From the NCBI RefSeq assembly GCF_032391395.1, contig NZ_CP135916.1:1364001-1428000 (forward strand): a stretch of DNA of 64,000 bases, written 5' to 3'. The translations under genes were made by a program, and so were the position numbers. The stretch is from Sphingomonas sp. Y38-1Y. Lineage in GTDB: Bacteria; Pseudomonadota; Alphaproteobacteria; Sphingomonadales; Sphingomonadaceae. The notes beneath the pieces are model-generated. The model worked only from the letters and a program-made list of their open reading frames with translations, made no database searches and was not told the DNA's origin. Position 1 is the first letter of the stretch, and each line of letters begins with the position of its first letter. Positions 24,227-34,033 of this stretch are shown here, in pieces.

Positions 24227-26632
24227 ATGGCCAGTTCCCCCTTGTCGCCGCCCGAAACCGCCGCCGGCCAGCAGGCGGCGTTGATCGCCGGTGCCGGCGG
24301 GTTGGCGGCGGCGGTGCTGGTGCTGGGGCTGCTCGGTGATTGGCGGATCGCGGTCGCGTTCCTGGCGGCGGCGCTGGTGGTGGCCGGGGGCGTGCTCGCG
24401 TTCGCGCGCGTCGATCGGCGGCGCGGGGCGGAGGCGGCGGGGCCGGACTGGTCGCTGGCGCAAGCGCTGGCGTCGGCTAGCGAGGCGGCCGTCGCGGTTA
24501 CCGATCGATCCGGACGGCTGGTCTGTGCCAACGACGCCTATCGCCTGCTGTTCGACGGGCTGCCGACGCCGCCGGGCCTGCCACTGGATGGCGATGGCGA
24601 GGGGCGGCTGGGCGTCGCGGGCCGGGCGGCATGGCGCGATGGCGCGGCCGAGATCGAGGGGCTGGCACGGCACGGGCAGTCGGTGAGCGCCCGGATCACC
24701 CGCGCGGGCGACGACATGCTCCTCTGGCAATTCACGCGGATCGCCGGCGACGGTGCGGCGGCGAGCGGGATCGAGACGCTGCCCGCGATCCTGTCGGCGA
24801 TCGCCGGCGCGCCGGGCGAGCGGTTGGGCGGCGCGGGCGTGATGACGGTGGCGATCCAGCCCGATGGGCGGATCGAGGCGGCGAACCGCGTCTTCGCCGC
24901 GCGTGCGCTGGGCAGCGCCGATGCGATCGTCGAGGGGCGCGACTTCGCCCGGCTGATGCTCGCCGACCCCAGCGGCCATGTTCGTTTCGAGCGGGAGGGT
25001 GAGGCGGGCAATCCGCTGCGCCTCATCCAGCTGCCGCTGGGCGAGGGCGAGCAGGCGCCGATCGTCCTGGCGCTGATCGACGAGGAGGATGCGGGGCTTC
25101 CCGCCAGCATCGGCGAGGATGTGGCAGCGCATGTCCGCGCGCTCGTCAGCCTGTTGCCCGTGGGCGTCGGCATGGTCGACCGCGAGGGGCGCTTCGTCCA
25201 CATCAACGATTCGTTCGCGGCAGCGACGGGCGTCAACGCCGCCGCACCGCCGCTCTATCCGGGCGACCTGGTGGTGCGCGAGGACAAGGCAGCGCTCGCC
25301 GACGCGATCCGCCGCTTCTCGGGCGGGGCAAGCCATGCCGCCGACATGCAGGTGCGGCTGGCCGCGCGGCCCGACGAGCCCGTCGCGCTGACGCTGGCGG
25401 GGGCGCGCGGGCTGGGCAACGCGTCGGTCATCCTTTGCCTCAAGGAGACGGGCGAGGAGGGGCAGCTGAAGCGCCAGGTCGCGCAGGCGACCAAGATGCA
25501 GGCGGTCGGCCAGCTGGCGGGCGGCGTCGCGCACGACTTCAACAACATCCTGACCGCCATCATCGGGCATTGCGACCTGATGCTGATGCGCCATTCGCCG
25601 GGCGACAGCGACCATGACGACATCCAGCAGGTCCGCCTCAACGCCAATCGCGCCGCGGCGCTGACGCGCCAGCTCCTCGCCTTCTCGCGCCAGCAGACGC
25701 TGCGGCCGCATGTGCTCCAGCTGGCCGACGTGGTGTCGGAGGTTTCGCACCTCCTCACCCGCCTGCTGGGCGAGACGGTGCGGCTGGAGGTCGCGCACGG
25801 TCGCGGGCTGGGCGCGGTGCGCGCCGATCCGGGGCAGCTCGAGCAGGTGATCGTCAACCTCGCGGTCAACGCGCGCGATGCGATGGTCGCCGCCAACCCC
25901 AAGGGCGGCGGCACGCTGACGATCGAGACGCTGGCGCTCGGACGGGCGGCGGTGAAGCGGATGGCCGACGACGTGCTGCCGGTCGGCGATTATTCGGTGC
26001 TGCGCATCACCGACACCGGCACCGGCATCCCGGCCGAGATCCTCCCCAAGATCTTCGAGCCCTTCTTCACCACCAAGGAAGTGGGCAAGGGGACGGGGCT
26101 GGGCCTCTCCACCGTCTATGGCATCGTCAAGCAGTCGGGCGGCTACATCTTCGCCGAATCGCCCGCCGGCCTGGGCGCGCGCTTCACCATCTATTTCCCG
26201 GTCTATGCCGCCGGCGAGGTGCCGGTGGCCAAGGTGCCGCCCAAGCCGGTCAAGCGTGCCGCCGAATGGGGCACCGGCACCGTCCTCCTGGTCGAGGACG
26301 AGGCGATGGTGCGGGCGATCGCCGAGCGCGCGCTCGCCCGGCAGGGCTACAAGGTACTGACCGCGGAGAACGGCGAGGCGGCGCTGGAGCTGATCGCGAC
26401 GAGCGAGCGGCCGGACCTGCTCGTCTCCGACGTCGTCATGCCGATGATGGATGGGCCGACGATGGTCGCCAAGGTGCGCGAGCGCTATCCCGACCTGCCG
26501 ATCCTGTTCATGTCGGGCTATGCCGAGGAGCAGCTGCGTCGGTCGATCGACCTCGACAACGTCGCGTTCCTGCCCAAGCCCTTCTCGGTCCAGCAGCTGG
26601 CCGACGCGGTGCGCGGGGTGATGGAGGCGTAA
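24227..26632 (+). CDS. cckA: CckA-type hybrid histidine kinase
   Basis: 801 residues from the ATG at 24227; a TTG at 24191 is an alternative. Two N-terminal membrane helices (about residues 17-34 and 40-58) are followed by PAS-like regions ([19 protein letters not shown], and [18 protein letters not shown] near 320). The DHp box [20 protein letters not shown] carries His436, and the HATPase domain and a receiver with Asp735 ([10 protein letters not shown]) follow. The [23 protein letters not shown] signature is characteristic of CckA, the bifunctional kinase-phosphatase controlling CtrA through ChpT. It is divergent from chvI. Confidence 0.92.
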   Translation: MASSPLSPPETAAGQQAALIAGAGGLAAAVLVLGLLGDWRIAVAFLAAALVVAGGVLAFARVDRRRGAEAAGPDWSLAQALASASEAAVAVTDRSGRLVCANDAYRLLFDGLPTPPGLPLDGDGEGRLGVAGRAAWRDGAAEIEGLARHGQSVSARITRAGDDMLLWQFTRIAGDGAAASGIETLPAILSAIAGAPGERLGGAGVMTVAIQPDGRIEAANRVFAARALGSADAIVEGRDFARLMLADPSGHVRFEREGEAGNPLRLIQLPLGEGEQAPIVLALIDEEDAGLPASIGEDVAAHVRALVSLLPVGVGMVDREGRFVHINDSFAAATGVNAAAPPLYPGDLVVREDKAALADAIRRFSGGASHAADMQVRLAARPDEPVALTLAGARGLGNASVILCLKETGEEGQLKRQVAQATKMQAVGQLAGGVAHDFNNILTAIIGHCDLMLMRHSPGDSDHDDIQQVRLNANRAAALTRQLLAFSRQQTLRPHVLQLADVVSEVSHLLTRLLGETVRLEVAHGRGLGAVRADPGQLEQVIVNLAVNARDAMVAANPKGGGTLTIETLALGRAAVKRMADDVLPVGDYSVLRITDTGTGIPAEILPKIFEPFFTTKEVGKGTGLGLSTVYGIVKQSGGYIFAESPAGLGARFTIYFPVYAAGEVPVAKVPPKPVKRAAEWGTGTVLLVEDEAMVRAIAERALARQGYKVLTAENGEAALELIATSERPDLLVSDVVMPMMDGPTMVAKVRERYPDLPILFMSGYAEEQLRRSIDLDNVAFLPKPFSVQQLADAVRGVMEA

Positions 26633-26675
26633 TCAATGCTTGGCGCAAACGCTACGCCGTGCGTATGACGCCGGC

Positions 26676-27020
26676 ATGACCGAGCGCACGCGTATCCTCA
26701 TTGTCGAGGACGAACCCCTGATCGCCATGATGCTTGAGGATTTCCTCGACGCGCTGGGCAAGCAAGTGGCGGGGACGGCGGAAACCGTGGCGGGCGCGTT
26801 GGACCAGGTTGCGCGCGGCGGCGTCGATGCCGCGATCCTCGACGTCAACCTGCGCGGCGGCGAGAAGAGCTGGCCGGTGGCCGACGCACTGGCCGCCGCG
26901 GGCATCCCGTTCGTCCTGGCGACCGGCGGCGACACGGTCGCGGAGGCGCACTCGACGCGTCCGGTGCTGGCCAAGCCGTTCACGATGGACGGTGTGGAGC
27001 AGGCGCTGGGGGCGCTCTGA
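26676..27020 (+). CDS. Stand-alone receiver-domain response regulator
   Basis: 114 residues from the ATG at 26676; a TTG at 26640 in the same frame would add 12 residues. It is a bare CheY-like receiver: acidic VEDE (10-13), Asp56 in AAILDVNLRGG, Thr in LATGGD, Lys in LAKPF. There is no output domain. It starts 43 bases after cckA, so a link to CckA signalling is possible. Its sequence does not show the CpdR or DivK features I would need to name it. Confidence 0.8.
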   Translation: MTERTRILIVEDEPLIAMMLEDFLDALGKQVAGTAETVAGALDQVARGGVDAAILDVNLRGGEKSWPVADALAAAGIPFVLATGGDTVAEAHSTRPVLAKPFTMDGVEQALGAL

Positions 27021-27056
27021 CGCCACCTGTTCATAAAATCACCGTTAGCGGCCGAG

Positions 27057-27145
27057 CGAAGTCGAGGTCGCGTATCGAAGCACTGTTTGGCGGTCCTTCG
27101 ATACGCCATCTCGACTTCGCTCGATGGCTACTCAGGACGAACGGG
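27057..27145. repeat. Paired inverted repeat (type E, CGTATCGAAG family)
   Basis: GCGAAGTCGAGGTCGCGTATCGAAG-like left arm (27057-27080) faces CTTCGATACGCCATCTCGACTTCGC-like right arm (27096-27120), followed by GGCTACTCAGGACGAACGG (27127-27145). The family recurs near 50955, 51145 and 61507. With flanking unassigned bases it fills the 281-base gap before the exopolysaccharide locus. Confidence 0.7.
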
Positions 27146-27301
27146 TGGGAGGTTCTTCTTCCGGTGAGGGGAAGTCGCGCTAACCCACCCGATCCCCGAC
27201 CACGCTGAACGCTAATTTAACCTCTCACCGCGCATAGCATCCCCGTTTCTGCATGCGGTTGCGGGTCGTCCCCGTGTCCGCTGCACCGGTGGAGATGTGG
27301 G

Positions 27302-27943
27302 ATGCGAGTTCGCGTGAAGGCCAGGGCGGCGCTGTTGCTGGGGACCGCTTCGGTGCTGGTAAGCGGCTGTTCGTCGGGCAATCGGCCCGAGCTTCCCCCC
27401 GCCCAGTTCGTCGCGACCAAGGAAGGGCCGGGCGAGGAATATGTTATCGGCCCGCTCGATTCGCTCCAAATCTTCGTCTGGCGCAATCCGGAGCTGTCGG
27501 CCAAGGTTCAGGTGCGCCCCGACGGCCGCATCACCACCCCGCTGGTTGCCGACATGCCCGCGGTGGGCAAGACGCCGTCGATGCTCGCCGACGACATGAA
27601 GATCGCGCTCAAGGAATATATCAAGGACCCGATCGTCTCGGTCATCGTCGACCAGTTCCAGGGCACGTTCAGCCAGCAGATCCGCATCGTCGGCGCGACC
27701 GAGAAGCCCGCATCGATCCCGTATCGCGCCAACATGACGCTGCTCGACGCGATGATCGCGGTCGGCGGACTGTCCCAATATGCGGCAGGTAACAAGGCGC
27801 GACTGGTCCGCTTCGATCGCGACACCGGCAAGCAGCGCGAGTATGCCGTGCGCTTGGGCAGTTTGCTGAAGGACGGCGACGTGTCGGCGAACGTTCGCCT
27901 CGAAGCGGGCGACGTCATCATCATTCCGCAGAGCATGTTCTGA
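27302..27943 (+). CDS. XrtA-system polysaccharide export lipoprotein (Wza/GumB family)
   Basis: 213 residues. The lipobox VSGC makes Cys23 the lipid site. The poly-export domain follows (EYVIGPLDSLQIFVWRNPEL, VQVRPDGRITTPLV), then a SLBB-like part (IRIVGATEKPASIPYRANMTLLDAMIAVGG) and a C-terminal GDVIIIPQS. It forms the outer-membrane exit pore for exopolysaccharide. It is the first gene of the exosortase A locus, and its stop TGA overlaps the next ATG (TGATG). Confidence 0.92.
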   Translation: MRVRVKARAALLLGTASVLVSGCSSGNRPELPPAQFVATKEGPGEEYVIGPLDSLQIFVWRNPELSAKVQVRPDGRITTPLVADMPAVGKTPSMLADDMKIALKEYIKDPIVSVIVDQFQGTFSQQIRIVGATEKPASIPYRANMTLLDAMIAVGGLSQYAAGNKARLVRFDRDTGKQREYAVRLGSLLKDGDVSANVRLEAGDVIIIPQSMF

Positions 27944-29484
27944 TGGACGCGATCTACGACGAGATCCGGGTCGGCCTGCACGCCGTCTGGCGGCGCCGCT
28001 GGCTGGCGCTTGCCGTCGCCTGGGGCATCTGCCTGGCGGGCTGGCTGGTCGTGTCGCAGATCCCGAACCAATATGTCTCGTCCGCCCGCGTGTCGGTGCA
28101 GCTTCGCAGCGTGCTGCCCGGGCAGGACAATCCGATGGCGCAGGCCGACCAACAGCGCGACGTCGATCGCGTTCGCCAGACGCTGTTGTCGGCGGTGAAC
28201 CTCGAAAAGGTCGTGCGCGGCACGTCGATCGCCAACTCGGTGTCGAGCGACCGCGACGTCGCCGATCGCGTGGCGGCGCTGCAAAAGGCGATCAAGATCA
28301 CCGCGCAGCCCGACACCAACATCTTCGAGGTATCGGCGACGATCGCCAATGCCGGCGCGTCCGATGCCGCCAACGCCAAGCTGGCGCGCGAGGTCGTGCA
28401 GAAGCTGATCGACATCTTCGTTGAGGCGAACCTAGCCGACACTCGCGACGAGGCGAGCCAGTCGCTGAAGTTCCTGGACGAGCAGATCGATCAGCGCCAG
28501 CGCCAGCTTCAGGATGCCGAGGGCAAGAAGGCCGAGTTCCAGTCGAAGTACATGGGCGCGCTGCCTGGTACCGGCAGCCTGGAGGAGCGGATGTCCGCCG
28601 CGCGCAATCAGTTGGCGCAGGTCAATTCCGACCTCGCCGCCGCGCAGTCGGGCCTCGCCGCGGTCAACGGCCAGATGGCGGGCACGCAGCCCTCGCTGCC
28701 CGGCACCGCGGGCTCGGCAGTCGGGCCGGCGCGCGCGCGGGTCGCGACGATCCAGGGGCAGCTTGCCGAGGCGCGCGGACGCGGCTGGACCGACAGCCAT
28801 CCGGACGTCATCGCGCTCAAGAACCAGCTTGCGATCGCCAACGCCGCCGCGCGCGGCGAGCCGCTGGCGGGCGGCGACGGCGGAGCGCCCAATCCGCTCT
28901 ACCTGAGCCTCCGCTCGATGCAGGCCGACCGCGCGGCACAGGTCGCGGCGCTGACGCAGCGCAAGGCGCAGCTCGAGGCCGATATCGCGCGCTTTGACGG
29001 GACGATGGGCGCACAGCCCGCCGTCGCCGCCGAACAGGCGTCGATCGACCGCGACTATCTCGTCCTCAAGGACCAGTATGACAAGCTGCTCGCCAGCCGC
29101 GAGCAGGTGCGTATCCGCGCGCAGGCGAACAACGAGACCGACGCGGTCAAGATCACCGTGATCGATCCGCCGACCAGCCCGCGCAAGCCGACCGCGCCCA
29201 ACCGGCCGCTCCTCCTGTTCGGCGTGCTGATCGTCGGACTGGGCGGCGGTGCGGCGGGGGCGTGGGGGCTGTCTAAGCTCCAGACCACCTATCCCACCGT
29301 CCAGCGCCTGGAAAAGGCGAGCGGGATGCCCGTGCTCGGCAGCATCGGCGAGGTGGTGAGCGATGCGGTGCGCACGGGTCGCCGGCGCCAGCTCAAGCTG
29401 TTCGCGGGCGGCGCGGGCGCGCTGGTCGGCGCCTTCCTGCTGCTCATGAGTATCGAGTTCCTCCAGCGCGGGCTGGTGGCGTGA
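27943..29484 (+). CDS. XrtA-system polysaccharide chain-length determinant (Wzz/GumC family)
   Basis: 513 residues. An N-terminal membrane helix (about 19-37) is followed by a Wzz domain (NQYVSSARVSV), a long periplasmic coiled coil (about 150-390, rich in Gln/Ala/Leu), the PTSPRKPTAPNRP proline-rich pre-membrane motif, then membrane helices at about 425-442 and 485-505. It sets the chain length of the exported polymer and contacts the autokinase encoded next. It overlaps both neighbours through TGATG junctions. Confidence 0.9.
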   Translation: MDAIYDEIRVGLHAVWRRRWLALAVAWGICLAGWLVVSQIPNQYVSSARVSVQLRSVLPGQDNPMAQADQQRDVDRVRQTLLSAVNLEKVVRGTSIANSVSSDRDVADRVAALQKAIKITAQPDTNIFEVSATIANAGASDAANAKLAREVVQKLIDIFVEANLADTRDEASQSLKFLDEQIDQRQRQLQDAEGKKAEFQSKYMGALPGTGSLEERMSAARNQLAQVNSDLAAAQSGLAAVNGQMAGTQPSLPGTAGSAVGPARARVATIQGQLAEARGRGWTDSHPDVIALKNQLAIANAAARGEPLAGGDGGAPNPLYLSLRSMQADRAAQVAALTQRKAQLEADIARFDGTMGAQPAVAAEQASIDRDYLVLKDQYDKLLASREQVRIRAQANNETDAVKITVIDPPTSPRKPTAPNRPLLLFGVLIVGLGGGAAGAWGLSKLQTTYPTVQRLEKASGMPVLGSIGEVVSDAVRTGRRRQLKLFAGGAGALVGAFLLLMSIEFLQRGLVA

Positions 29485-30422
29485 TGGAGACGAGGAACAT
29501 GACCGCCGCCGATCCCAATCGCCCACCGCGGGCCTCCCTGCTCGAGCGTGCGAGCGACTGGTTCGACTATGCGCCGCCGCCGCCGACCGTGGCTGCGCCG
29601 CGCCACGATCCGTTGCCGCCGGCCTATGTGCCCGAACCGATCGACGCAGCGCCCGCGGGCGAATTCGTCGCCGTGCCCGTCGTTCGCGAGCGTGTGTCGA
29701 TCGACCGGGAGCGGTTGACCGAGCGCGGGATGCTCGTTCCCGGCGCGGCGGTGACGCCGCTTGCCGAGGAGTTCCGGCTGGTCAAGCGCCAGCTGCTCGC
29801 CGCCGCGGCCGAGGTCGCGCGCAGCGACGCGGACAAGGCGCGCGCGCTGCTCGTCTGCTCGGCGCGGCCGGGTGACGGCAAGACGTTTTGCGCCGCCAAC
29901 CTCGCGTTCAGCCTGGCGGCCGAGCGGGATGTCGAGGTGCTGCTGGTCGACGCCGATGTCGCCAAGCCCGACGTGCCGCGCGTGCTGGGGCTGGAGGACG
30001 GGCCGGGTCTGCTCGATGCGATCGGCGATCCGGCGGCCGACGTCGAGACGCTGGTGCTCGACACCGACGTGCCGCAGCTTCAGATCCTGCGCGCGGGTAC
30101 CCGTGGCCATGCCGATACCGAGCTGCTCGCCTCGACCCGCGCGCGTCAGGTGATCGCCGGGCTCGCGCGCGCCAATCCGCGCCGGATCGTGCTGTTCGAT
30201 TCGCCGCCGGCCCTGGCCGCCAGCCCTGCGGGCGTGCTCGCCGGGCTGGTCGGACAGGTGATGATGGTGGTTCGCGCCGACCGTACGAGTGAGGGCGACC
30301 TGCGCGAGGCGGTGACGCAGCTCGCCGCCTGCGACCGGGTGGCGTTGATCCTCAACTCGGTCTCGCTGCGGCCGGGCGGCAATCGCTACGGCGACTATTA
30401 TACCTATGGGGGTGAAGCGTGA
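29484..30422 (+). CDS. XrtA-associated tyrosine autokinase (BY-kinase)
   Basis: 312 residues from the ATG in the TGATG junction at 29482-29486. A disordered N-terminal part is followed by a BY-kinase domain: Walker A SARPGDGKT, Walker A' VLLVDADVAKPDVPR, and Walker B IVLFDSPPAL. The C-terminus ends in a Tyr cluster (YGDYYTYGGEA), the usual autophosphorylation tail. Its phosphorylation cycle regulates polymer length and export with the chain-length determinant. Confidence 0.9.
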   Translation: METRNMTAADPNRPPRASLLERASDWFDYAPPPPTVAAPRHDPLPPAYVPEPIDAAPAGEFVAVPVVRERVSIDRERLTERGMLVPGAAVTPLAEEFRLVKRQLLAAAAEVARSDADKARALLVCSARPGDGKTFCAANLAFSLAAERDVEVLLVDADVAKPDVPRVLGLEDGPGLLDAIGDPAADVETLVLDTDVPQLQILRAGTRGHADTELLASTRARQVIAGLARANPRRIVLFDSPPALAASPAGVLAGLVGQVMMVVRADRTSEGDLREAVTQLAACDRVALILNSVSLRPGGNRYGDYYTYGGEA

Positions 30423-32065
30423 TGCGCACGTTTCTCGTCGCGTCGACGGCGCTTGCGTGCGGCCTTGCCGTGCCGGCGGCGGCGCAGGACCTGCCGCCCG
30501 GTAGTGGCGGCGGCGCCGGCGGCGGTCAGCCGCGCAGCGACATTTCGCCGTTCATCAACCTGAGTCAGGTGCTCGTTGCCGATCTCAACAACGGCAGCGA
30601 CGTGCTGACCTATTCGACCGTTCAGGCGGGTGTCGACGCGACGGTGCAGACGCGCCGCGTGCAGGCGCAGGTCAACTACACCTATGAGCATCGCTTCGCC
30701 TGGGGCGACGACCTGGACGACACGTCGGTGCACAGCGGCCTGGCGGTCGCGACAGCTCAGTTGACGCCGTCGATCGGCTTCGACGTCGCCGCGATCGGCA
30801 CACGGGCGCGCAGCGACATTCGCGGCGCCGCGCCGGGCCTGCTGGTCGGGAACGTCGCCAACATCGTCCAGCTCTACGGCATCTATGGCGGCCCGACCTT
30901 CCAGACGCAGGTCGACCAGCTTTCGGTCAACGCCGCCTATCGGCTCGGCTATTCGAAGGTCGAGACGCCCGACAGCGGCGTCGGCCTGCTGCCCGGCCAG
31001 CCGCGGCAGGACTATTACGACGACAGCATCAGCCACATGCTGACCGGCAGCATCGGCACGCGTGCTCACACCTATCTCCCCGTCGGTTTCACGGTGTCGG
31101 GCCTCTATGAGCGCGAGGATGCCGGCCAGCTCGACCAGCGGTACGAGGGCTATTACGGCCGCGGCGACGTGGTGCTGCCCGTCTCGGGCACGCTCGCGCT
31201 GACGGCGGGCCTCGGTTACGAGCGGATCCAGATCAGCCAGCGCGACGCCTTGCTCGATGCCGACGACAATGTCGTCGTCGATCGCAACGGGCGCTTCGTC
31301 ACCGACGAAAGCTCGCCGCGCCGGCTCGCCTACGACATCGACGGCGTCTTCTATGACGCGGGCGTCGTGTGGCGGCCGAGCCCGCGCACCACGCTGGAGG
31401 TGCATCTGGGCGAGCGGTACGGCACGTTCAGCGGCACCGGGTCCCTCAGCTGGCAGATGAGCGAGCAGGCAGGCCTGCAGATCGTTGTCTATGACAGCGT
31501 GCAGAGCTTCGGACGCCAGCTCGGCGACGGGCTGTCGGCGCTGCCGACCAGCTTCTCCAATCCGTTCGCGGGGCAGGGCAACCAGTATAATGGCTGCATC
31601 TTCGGCACGCGCGGCGGCGCGGCGGGGGGCTGCCTCAATTCGGTGTTCCAGTCGGTCTCGACCGCCAACTATCGCGCGCGCGGGATCGACGCTGTCTATG
31701 CCGCGACGCAGGGCAATCTGCGCCTGGGTCTGGGCGGCGGCTATTCCAACCGCCGCTTCGTGACGGGCGAGAACGTCCCCGGCGTGTCGCTGTCGGGGCT
31801 GGAGGACGAGAGCGCGTACGTCCAGGCGTTCGCCAGCCGCCAGCTCGATGGCAATTCGGGGCTGACGGGCGACGTGTTCTACAACTGGTATCGCGCGGGG
31901 CTCGGCGGATTCGAGACGCGCGGCGCGGGCGCGACGGGCGCCTATTATCACAATTGGGGCCGGCTCGACGCGGTGGCGTCGGCGGGCGTCTATGTCTCCG
32001 ACCAGTCGCTCAGCGACGCGGACGTGGTGGCACAGGCGCTGCTCGGCCTTGGCTATCGGTTCTGA
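30422..32065 (+). CDS. XrtA/PEP-CTERM-associated outer-membrane beta-barrel protein (TIGR03016 type)
   Basis: 547 residues from the ATG at 30422 (GTG at 30419 also possible). It has a signal peptide of about 22 residues ending VPAAAQ, then a Gly-rich segment and a long series of amphipathic beta strands with aromatic ends (VQAGVDATVQTRRVQAQVNY, YQWRP-type strands, closing LLGLGYRF with terminal Phe). It is probably a barrel in the outer membrane acting with the exopolysaccharide apparatus. It is placed in the TIGR03016 group from sequence style and from its position in the locus; no enzyme activity is implied. Confidence 0.75.
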   Translation: MRTFLVASTALACGLAVPAAAQDLPPGSGGGAGGGQPRSDISPFINLSQVLVADLNNGSDVLTYSTVQAGVDATVQTRRVQAQVNYTYEHRFAWGDDLDDTSVHSGLAVATAQLTPSIGFDVAAIGTRARSDIRGAAPGLLVGNVANIVQLYGIYGGPTFQTQVDQLSVNAAYRLGYSKVETPDSGVGLLPGQPRQDYYDDSISHMLTGSIGTRAHTYLPVGFTVSGLYEREDAGQLDQRYEGYYGRGDVVLPVSGTLALTAGLGYERIQISQRDALLDADDNVVVDRNGRFVTDESSPRRLAYDIDGVFYDAGVVWRPSPRTTLEVHLGERYGTFSGTGSLSWQMSEQAGLQIVVYDSVQSFGRQLGDGLSALPTSFSNPFAGQGNQYNGCIFGTRGGAAGGCLNSVFQSVSTANYRARGIDAVYAATQGNLRLGLGGGYSNRRFVTGENVPGVSLSGLEDESAYVQAFASRQLDGNSGLTGDVFYNWYRAGLGGFETRGAGATGAYYHNWGRLDAVASAGVYVSDQSLSDADVVAQALLGLGYRF

Positions 32066-32076
32066 CGGGGGCGGCG

Positions 32077-33147
32077 ATGTACGACACGCATTACGGGCTG
32101 ACCGGGCGACCCTTTCAGCTGACGCCCGATCCGAGTTTCTGGTTCGATACCGCCACGCACCGAAAGGCGATGGCGTATCTTGGCTATGGCCTGGCGCAGG
32201 GCGAGGGCTTCATCGTCATCACCGGCGATCCGGGCGCGGGCAAGACGACTTTGGTCGGTCACCTGATGGGCCGGATCGACCGCGAGCGGCTGCACGTCAT
32301 CCACATCGTTTCGACCCAGGTCGATTCGGCGGACCTGCTGGGGCTGGTCGCGGCGGGACTCGGCATCGCCGCCACCCTGCCCAAGGCGCAGCTGCTGACC
32401 GCGATTGAGCGCGGGCTGCACGCCGTCGCGCGCGGCGGCAAGCGCACGCTCTTGATCGTCGACGAGGCGCAGTCGCTGCCGGTGGAGAGCCTGGAGGAGC
32501 TGCGCATGCTCTCCAACTTCCAGGCGGGCGGCTATCCACTGCTCCAGATCTTCCTGCTCGGCCAGCCCGAGTTCCGCCATGTCCTGCACGGTGCCGGCAG
32601 CCTGGAGCAGCTTCGCCAGCGCGTCATCGCGATGCATCACCTGGAGCCGATGGGCGTCGAGGAGGTGGAGGCATATCTGATCCACCGCCTGACCGTCGTC
32701 GGGTGGGACGGACGTCCGTCGTTCGACGAGGGCGCGATCGCTGCGCTCCACGCCTGGTCGGGCGGCGTGCCGCGCCGGCTCAACCAGCTTGCCGCGCGGT
32801 TGATGCTGCATGGCGCGATCGAGGGGATCGAGCGGTTCGAGGCGCGCGACGTCGAGACGGTGACCGCCGAGCTCGACGCCGACATGGCGCCGCCCGCGCC
32901 GCTGCCCGAGCCGGTGGTGAGGCCGCTCGACGCCGCTGCCCCGCGCCCGATCCGCGCCGAGGGTCCGCCCCCGCCGCCGTCGCAGCCCATGGCTACGGAT
33001 TCGATGTTGGAGCGCCGCGTCGCCGAACTCGAAGGGCGGCTGGAGGAACAGGATGCGGCGCTGCGCCGTGTCTTGACGCTGCTGGTCGACTGGGTCGAGG
33101 GTGAACCGCGAGCCGAAAAGACGGTGCTGCGCGGCTCCGCCGCCTGA
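32077..33147 (+). CDS. XrtA-associated ExeA/GspA-type ATPase (TIGR03015 type)
   Basis: 356 residues from the ATG at 32077; the longer open frame lies inside the previous gene. It begins MYDTHYGLTGRPFQLTPDP, typical of the ExeA family. Walker A GDPGAGKT (about residues 48-55), Walker B LLIVDEAQSL and a sensor-like GQPEFRHVL follow. A Pro-rich linker (about 270-310) leads to a short C-terminal coiled coil (MLERRVAELEGRLEEQDAAL). It has no membrane segment. The family is a standard member of exosortase A loci; its mechanical role is not known. Confidence 0.88.
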   Translation: MYDTHYGLTGRPFQLTPDPSFWFDTATHRKAMAYLGYGLAQGEGFIVITGDPGAGKTTLVGHLMGRIDRERLHVIHIVSTQVDSADLLGLVAAGLGIAATLPKAQLLTAIERGLHAVARGGKRTLLIVDEAQSLPVESLEELRMLSNFQAGGYPLLQIFLLGQPEFRHVLHGAGSLEQLRQRVIAMHHLEPMGVEEVEAYLIHRLTVVGWDGRPSFDEGAIAALHAWSGGVPRRLNQLAARLMLHGAIEGIERFEARDVETVTAELDADMAPPAPLPEPVVRPLDAAAPRPIRAEGPPPPPSQPMATDSMLERRVAELEGRLEEQDAALRRVLTLLVDWVEGEPRAEKTVLRGSAA

Positions 33148-33163
33148 ACACGAAAGGCCGGCC

Positions 33164-34033
33164 ATGTACCATGATCGCCAGCTCGGCGCCGGGCCCGCCA
33201 ACGTCATGTCGGTGGACGTCGAGGACTGGTTCCAGGTCGGCGCGTTCGAGCGGGTGATCGACAAGGCCGACTGGCCGCGGCTTCAGCACCGGGTCGAGGC
33301 GAACACCGACGCGGTGCTCGCACTGTTCGCCGAGACGGGGGTCAAGGCGACCTTCTTCACGCTGGGCTGGGTCGCGCATCACTATCCCGCGCTGATCCGC
33401 CGTATTGCGGAGGCCGGGCATGAGGTGGCGAGCCATGGCTGGGACCATGACCGGGTCTTTACCTTTACCCCCGACCAGTTTCGCGACGACCTCGCCCGCG
33501 CGCGCGCGGCGCTGGAGGATGCTGGCGGGCAGGCGGTGACGGGATATCGCGCGCCGAGCTTCTCGTTCGATGCGCGCACGCCCTGGGCGCACCGCGTGCT
33601 GGCGGAGGCGGGCTATGGCTATTCCTCGTCGATCGCACCGCTCACCCACGATCATTATGGCTGGCCCGACGCGCCGCGCCGCCCGTTTCGCCCGCTGGCC
33701 GACAGCCCGCTGATCGAGATGCCGGTGACGGTCGCGACGGTGCTGGGGCGCGAAGTGACCGCAGGCGGCGGCTTCTTCCGCCTGCTGCCTTCCAGCGTCG
33801 TCGAGAAAGCCATCGTCCGGTCCAACGCGGCCGGCGACGCGGCGATCTTCTACTTTCATCCCTGGGAGATCGATCCAGGCCAGCCGCGCGTCCAGAGCGC
33901 GCCGCTCAAGTCGCGCATCCGCCATTACAGCCGGCTGGGTGCGATGGCGGGCAAGCTCCGGCGATTGACCGCCAACCATGGTTGGGGCCGCGCCGATTCG
34001 ATCGCGGCGCGCGCTGCCGCAACGCTGGCATGA
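33164..34033 (+). CDS. XrtA-system polysaccharide deacetylase
   Basis: 289 residues from the ATG at 33164. It is a NodB-type deacetylase with motif 1 SVDVEDWFQV (catalytic and metal-binding Asp/Glu-Asp), metal-binding motif 2 HEVASHGWDHD and motif 3 GYRAPSFSF. A C-terminal DUF3473-like region with HPWEIDPGQPR follows. It should remove N-acetyl groups from the locus polysaccharide. A start 21 codons earlier overlaps the previous gene and adds an implausible Arg/Cys-rich tail. The stop overlaps the next start (ATGA). Confidence 0.92.
   Translation: MYHDRQLGAGPANVMSVDVEDWFQVGAFERVIDKADWPRLQHRVEANTDAVLALFAETGVKATFFTLGWVAHHYPALIRRIAEAGHEVASHGWDHDRVFTFTPDQFRDDLARARAALEDAGGQAVTGYRAPSFSFDARTPWAHRVLAEAGYGYSSSIAPLTHDHYGWPDAPRRPFRPLADSPLIEMPVTVATVLGREVTAGGGFFRLLPSSVVEKAIVRSNAAGDAAIFYFHPWEIDPGQPRVQSAPLKSRIRHYSRLGAMAGKLRRLTANHGWGRADSIAARAAATLA

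Noticed and set aside
26676..27020. Naming the receiver protein CpdR or DivK
   Set aside because: Position beside cckA is suggestive, but no sequence feature specific to either protein was seen.
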